Source: Corallium rubrum (lineage: Eukaryota; Cnidaria; Anthozoa; Scleralcyonacea; Coralliidae). From it: a DNA stretch of 64,000 nucleotides. The stretch's first letter is position 1. Each line of letters begins with the position of its first letter. The notes beneath the pieces were generated by a model that did no database searches, had not been told where the DNA came from, and saw only the letters and a list, made by a program, of their open reading frames with translations. The translations under genes and the position numbers were made by a program. Positions 60,795-64,000 of the stretch are shown here, piece after piece. The stretch covers positions 62,001 to 126,000 of the forward strand of contig CAXIUP010000018.1 in the NCBI GenBank assembly GCA_964035015.1, read 5' to 3'.

Positions 60795-61260
60795 AGAAAA
60801 GAACATACTTTACTCCAATCAGCTAGGACGTTTTCTGACGTTTCAAAACCAACTGCAAAATCAGTCTCAATCTCTGACTAATCTCCAAATTCGGCCTCGA
60901 AAAAATACACCAAATTTGCCACCGGAGATAAAGCAAGAAACTGACAATCTTCCGTGGGGTTTCCCTGCTACACCTAAAACCTATTTTGTAACACCGCCTC
61001 CTACCGTTGAACAGCCGACGCTTAAACATAATTTCTTTCATAACTGCGAAAGTTTGGGCGACTCGACAGAGAAAGACTTGGCAAAGATGACTCCGGATGA
61101 AAGAGAAGAGTATGAACACCATCTATTGATGACTAGATCAAAATATTTACCCATGACGAAAGAAGACGTGTCCCAATTATCATCAGAGAACAAGAAAGAT
61201 TATCATGCTACTTTTAAAATAAAAACATCTAAATATAATCTAAAAAGCAGACCTTACTAA
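60757..61260 (+). CDS. Polinton 3 right-end gene (168 aa)
   Basis: 168 aa from the ATG at 60757 (MPDIVQAPQLTLEEK), overlapping the end of the ATPase frame. Polar, helical N-terminus; then LPWGFPATPK, TPPPTVEQPT, and a charged stretch with MTPDEREEYEHHLL; ends with a basic tail (KYNLKSRPY). No known domain. The last ~128 codons lie inside the right inverted repeat and have an orphan copy in the left one (56827-57171). Function unknown; intact here. Confidence 0.6.
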   Translation: MPDIVQAPQLTLEEKNILYSNQLGRFLTFQNQLQNQSQSLTNLQIRPRKNTPNLPPEIKQETDNLPWGFPATPKTYFVTPPPTVEQPTLKHNFFHNCESLGDSTEKDLAKMTPDEREEYEHHLLMTRSKYLPMTKEDVSQLSSENKKDYHATFKIKTSKYNLKSRPY

Positions 61261-61689
61261 AACTTTTTATATGTAACCGTAATTTGTTTTGATATGTGTA
61301 AGTTTAAACCAAAGCTTAAATAAATATTTTAAACTGATTGTTGTGAATTCTGTCTTATGCAAAATACACGCTAATGACTTTCTCGCCTAGACCTGCCTAA
61401 GCGCTTAATCCTGTTAATTTCTTCTAATGAGTTTTTCTTTTGTCTCCTGCACGTGCACTCAGGATAAATATGCAAACATCACTCTTGGTAAGAAAAAGGC
61501 GTAGCAACGCTTTCAAAGTAATAAATCGCTTTGCCTTTATATTTCGACATTTAAAATCGTTCTTTTCATGACTTCTCGAAGTGATTCCTCATTCTATCTC
61601 CCTACGATTTCCTCGCTTATAAACGAGGATTTGCTTTGAAATCTACAATTATTAGCCATGTTCAGACAAAACATAACATTTATACAAGA

Positions 61690-62220
61690 AGATCATTTAT
61701 TACTTTCTCTCCAGTAAGAAAGATATCTTAGGATACATTTCATTTCTGGAGTCTCCGCATTACTATAAAATTTCCGCAGTGCATACAATATGGACTCTGA
61801 CGTGTTTTCTAAATGTCTTCTGGACTCTGACGTGTTTTCTAAATGTACTCTTGTCGCTTCAATAAGCTCGTCTCGAATCAATCGTTTATCGTTTACAAAT
61901 GCATTCCTCGGTCATCATGAGGCAATCATGCTGGCGCTGACTGGTGTTATCAATCTTACAACCACAACAGTTTTCTTCGCATAATTTCTCGATTTCAGTG
62001 GCGATGGCGTCTGCGTATATGGTCCCTATCAATGGAAACAGCTTTTGGTATTCGACAACGGACACTTGTCGACATGTACTTTATTTCCCCAGGCTTCACA
62101 TTTACGGTTTCTAGATCGTTGAGTATTCATGTCTCAGTTCTAAACGGCTTTCAACAAACGTTCCAATCTTTCTCTAAAGTGTCGAACAAGTATAGATTCG
62201 TCCAACGAATTTAGCCGAAC
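61690..62220 (-). pseudogene. Remnant of NCxGC-motif gene in right repeat
   Basis: Pieces on the minus strand: EIEKLCEENCCGCKID with SQRQHDCLMMTE (about 61900-62000), then NDKRLIRDELIEATRV, a short tandem duplication (LENTSESRRHLENTSES, in 61780-61845), and a tail ending WRESNK at 61693. Frame breaks differ from those in the left copy. Confidence 0.55.
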
Positions 62221-62491
62221 AGATCAAGTGTAATCCTAACATCGTAATCTCCGAGCTTATATAACTTCATGTATACTATAATTATCTTAGTCTTGCCCAA
62301 TCATGTCACAGGCGTTCGTCATGTATTTAGGTGTAATTCTTTTTATTGCTATTAGCTGGATACTTTAATGTCACCGCCCCAATTAACCCCTCATGAGATT
62401 TATTATACGGGGAAGACAACATAACGAGTATTTCATTGCACTCTTTACTGATTTGGTGGTTCTTAAAAGAACCGTTTGTGTTTAGTAGATT

Positions 62492-63056
62492 TTATTGGAA
62501 CGCTATCCATTTGCCAAAGGCTTCGACTTCCACTTTCGGACAGTGATGGTATGCATTAATCTTTGTGTGATTTCCACACGTTTGCAGCCATGTCAAGGCA
62601 CCAAATAAATGTTCTGCTTTTGGACAGCCGAAACTTTCTAGGTTGACGGACGGAATTCCCAGCTCCTTTAAAACTGTACGCTCTAAGTTTCCACCTTTGA
62701 ACGCAAACTTCGACGTATCGTCAATTTTAACTTCTTCATAAATTTGCCAAATTATGTCTCGCAAACACTCAATCTTATGGTACTTGGCGTATGGGGGGAC
62801 ACCGAATGGTAAATGGTGAATGTTTTTTTCAACCCATCTACAATTATACTTTTCTCTACTTGACAAGTCAGCCCATTTCTTGCCAGTAATGGAGAACGAA
62901 GAACGATAAACCTTCGGTTTCTACGACCTTCAGAACGCCTAGTTCTTTACAGAAGAACTTCTTTCCTATGTAAAAACCATCCATGTCAACCACAGCCACT
63001 ATATCACACAGCGACATTACGTATGGATAAGTAAAACACTTTAGGAAAAGTAGCAA
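62492..63056 (-). pseudogene. Exonuclease-like Polinton gene, one frame break
   Basis: Two adjoining minus-strand frames. 62868-63056 has CDIVAVVDMDGFYIGKKFFCKELGVL; 62492-62866 continues with YNCRWVEKNIHHLPFGVPPYAK, AFKGGNLERTVLKELGIPSVNLESFGCPKAEHL and NAYHHCPKVEVEAF. A D-x-D near the start, GG...E, and a terminal H.CPK..A recall a DEDD-type RNase H-like layout, but I am not certain. I recall this protein as widespread in cnidarian Polinton-like loci. A stop and small shift near 62866-62870 interrupt it. Only the right repeat carries it. Confidence 0.5.
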
Positions 63057-63237
63057 CTATACGAAATCACCGAGCTTATACTGTATATAGCTGGATGTAT
63101 ACTATAATTATCCTAGTCTTACCCAATCATGTCACAGGCGTGAGTCATGCGTGAGTCACGGTGCGTGAGTCACGCTGAATATTAACTACTTCCGTCGGTA
63201 TAGTGGGGGGGGGGGGGGGAGGTTATCTACTGATGGG

Positions 63238-63828
63238 GAATTGCAGCAACGACTGGGCGCGTATGTAGATATTGCTGCGAAGTTTGGGTTCTTGCGAAAG
63301 CTCAAGGACCTGCCAGGCGATCAAGTGGTCAAGAGTGTGGACAGCCTTCAAAAAGCATACCCCACAGATCTTGAGGACAGTCTGCCAGACGAATTACTAC
63401 ACTTTTCGAGTTTTCTTAAATTAAGAAATCATTAAGTGTGACTGCTTCTCCAGCAATCCCTGATACTTCTTCAACCACAACTACGACCGAGGAATCTCCT
63501 GATGACGTTGCTGTGATAACCAAAGATGACAATGACGTCAGATCAGTTAAACGTGGAGTCGCTGGAATTGCGAATATATAAGTTTCTTGTGGCCAACAAT
63601 CTGGAAAGTGTGTTTCCGAATACCTTCATTGCATTTCGTATTTATCTTAGTCTTATGATCTCGAACTGTTCCGGCGAAAGATCATTTTCTAAACTGAAGC
63701 GAATAAAAAGCCAAGTTCGATCGTGCATGACACAGAAGAGGCTAAACGGCCTTACTCTGCTCAGCGTGGAACACGGGCTTCTGTGGAACATTGAATTCTC
63801 GTCGTTAATTAATTATTTTGCCATTTAG
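63238..63828 (+). pseudogene. hAT-type (ZMYM1-like) transposase, 3' part
   Basis: Continues the gene broken at 53994. A first frame with LQQRLGAYVDIAAKFGFLRKL and YPTDLEDSLPDELLHF, then another (63526-63828) with IAFRIYLSLMISNCSGERSFSKLKRIKS and MTQKRLNGLTLLSVEH, the hAT C-terminal dimerisation domain. At least one frameshift near 63430-63530. Ends at 63828. Confidence 0.8.
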
Positions 63829-64000
63829 AAATCCCGTAAACATAACGTTTACAAGGCATCTGCAACTTGAGACGCAAATGCTTTTCATGTTCATGGCTTC
63901 ATGCATATACACATTTTTCCATGACTTCATATTAGCTGTATTAACTTTTAACTTTTTTTCTTGTATATAACATTATATACAAGATATATATTGTTATATA
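63829..64000. other. AT-rich end of window
   Basis: No gene. Ends in AT-rich sequence with 'ttatatacaagatatata' palindromes. Confidence 0.4.

Larger units (their letters stand above)
54001..63231. mobile_element. Polinton 3: reduced Polinton with very long inverted repeats
   Basis: The left end AGTAGATGATCCCCC and the right end (inverse of AGTAGATAACCTCCCC) are flanked by a perfect 6-bp duplication GATGGG (53995-54000 and 63232-63237), placed inside a hAT transposase gene. The left repeat runs to about 57213 (interrupted by a TTAA element), the right begins at about 60876. Only a few genes survive between: a Cys-rich acidic protein, a small basic protein and a packaging ATPase. Integrase, polB and capsid are absent. 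The repeats differ by several percent, so this copy is older than Polinton 1. Confidence 0.9.
60876..63231 (-). repeat. Polinton 3 right terminal inverted repeat
   Basis: Inverse of 54001-57213 in segments. It uniquely contains the exonuclease-like gene block (about 62320-63060), bordered by two direct copies of 'ccgagcttata...tatactataattatc.tagtctt.cccaatcatgtcacaggcg' (62252-62318 and 63070-63140). Confidence 0.8.

Overview
This is a piece of an animal nuclear genome, not a bacterial or free viral genome. It has GT-AG introns, long microsatellites, non-LTR retrotransposon tails, MITEs and target-site duplications. The mixture of Polinton families, a tyrosine-recombinase element, a ZMYM1-like hAT and a cysteine-rich exon resembles cnidarian or other marine invertebrate genomes. 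That placement is a guess, because no conserved host gene fixes the species.

Layout. 1-10,565 is host-like sequence. It holds a TIR element (1717-4913) expanded by about 1.9 kb of (CAAA)n, a Mutator-like MITE, a Harbinger-like MITE and two possible host exons. 10,566-27,904 is a 17.3 kb Polinton/Maverick-type virus-like element ('Polinton 1') with identical 323-bp terminal inverted repeats. It encodes a protein-primed-type DNA polymerase B, a chromodomain retroviral-type integrase, a double jelly-roll major capsid protein, a probable minor capsid protein, a packaging ATPase broken by one frameshift, a deoxynucleoside kinase, a PD-(D/E)XK nuclease, a zinc-ribbon protein, two tandem laminin-G-like proteins and several membrane proteins. 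Most genes begin at a TATA(T)ATG-like motif that abuts the start codon.

27,905 to about 41,800 is a second, decayed Polinton ('Polinton 2'). It has a truncated integrase, a myristoylation-type small protein, two short genes, and a polB with three short introns, two frameshifts and a LINE insertion. A 5.0 kb palindromic element (35,886-40,897) sits inside one of its genes. It has Polinton-type AGTAGTATAG ends and a perfect 6-bp target duplication but no gene: in effect a Polinton made only of its inverted repeats.

41,900-51,900 is gene-poor: a broken tyrosine recombinase, satellites, a TTAA-flanked element, a second copy of the Mutator-like MITE and small palindromes. 51,967-63,828 is a broken hAT transposase gene split by a third Polinton ('Polinton 3', 54,001-63,231, target duplication GATGGG). 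Polinton 3 has very long, diverged inverted repeats and keeps only a few genes, including a packaging ATPase split by a LINE.

How it fits together: Polinton 1 carries replication, integration, capsid, packaging and nucleotide-supply genes, so it looks like an integrated virus, recent by the identity of its TIRs. Polinton 2, Polinton 3 and the palindrome are progressively stripped relatives.
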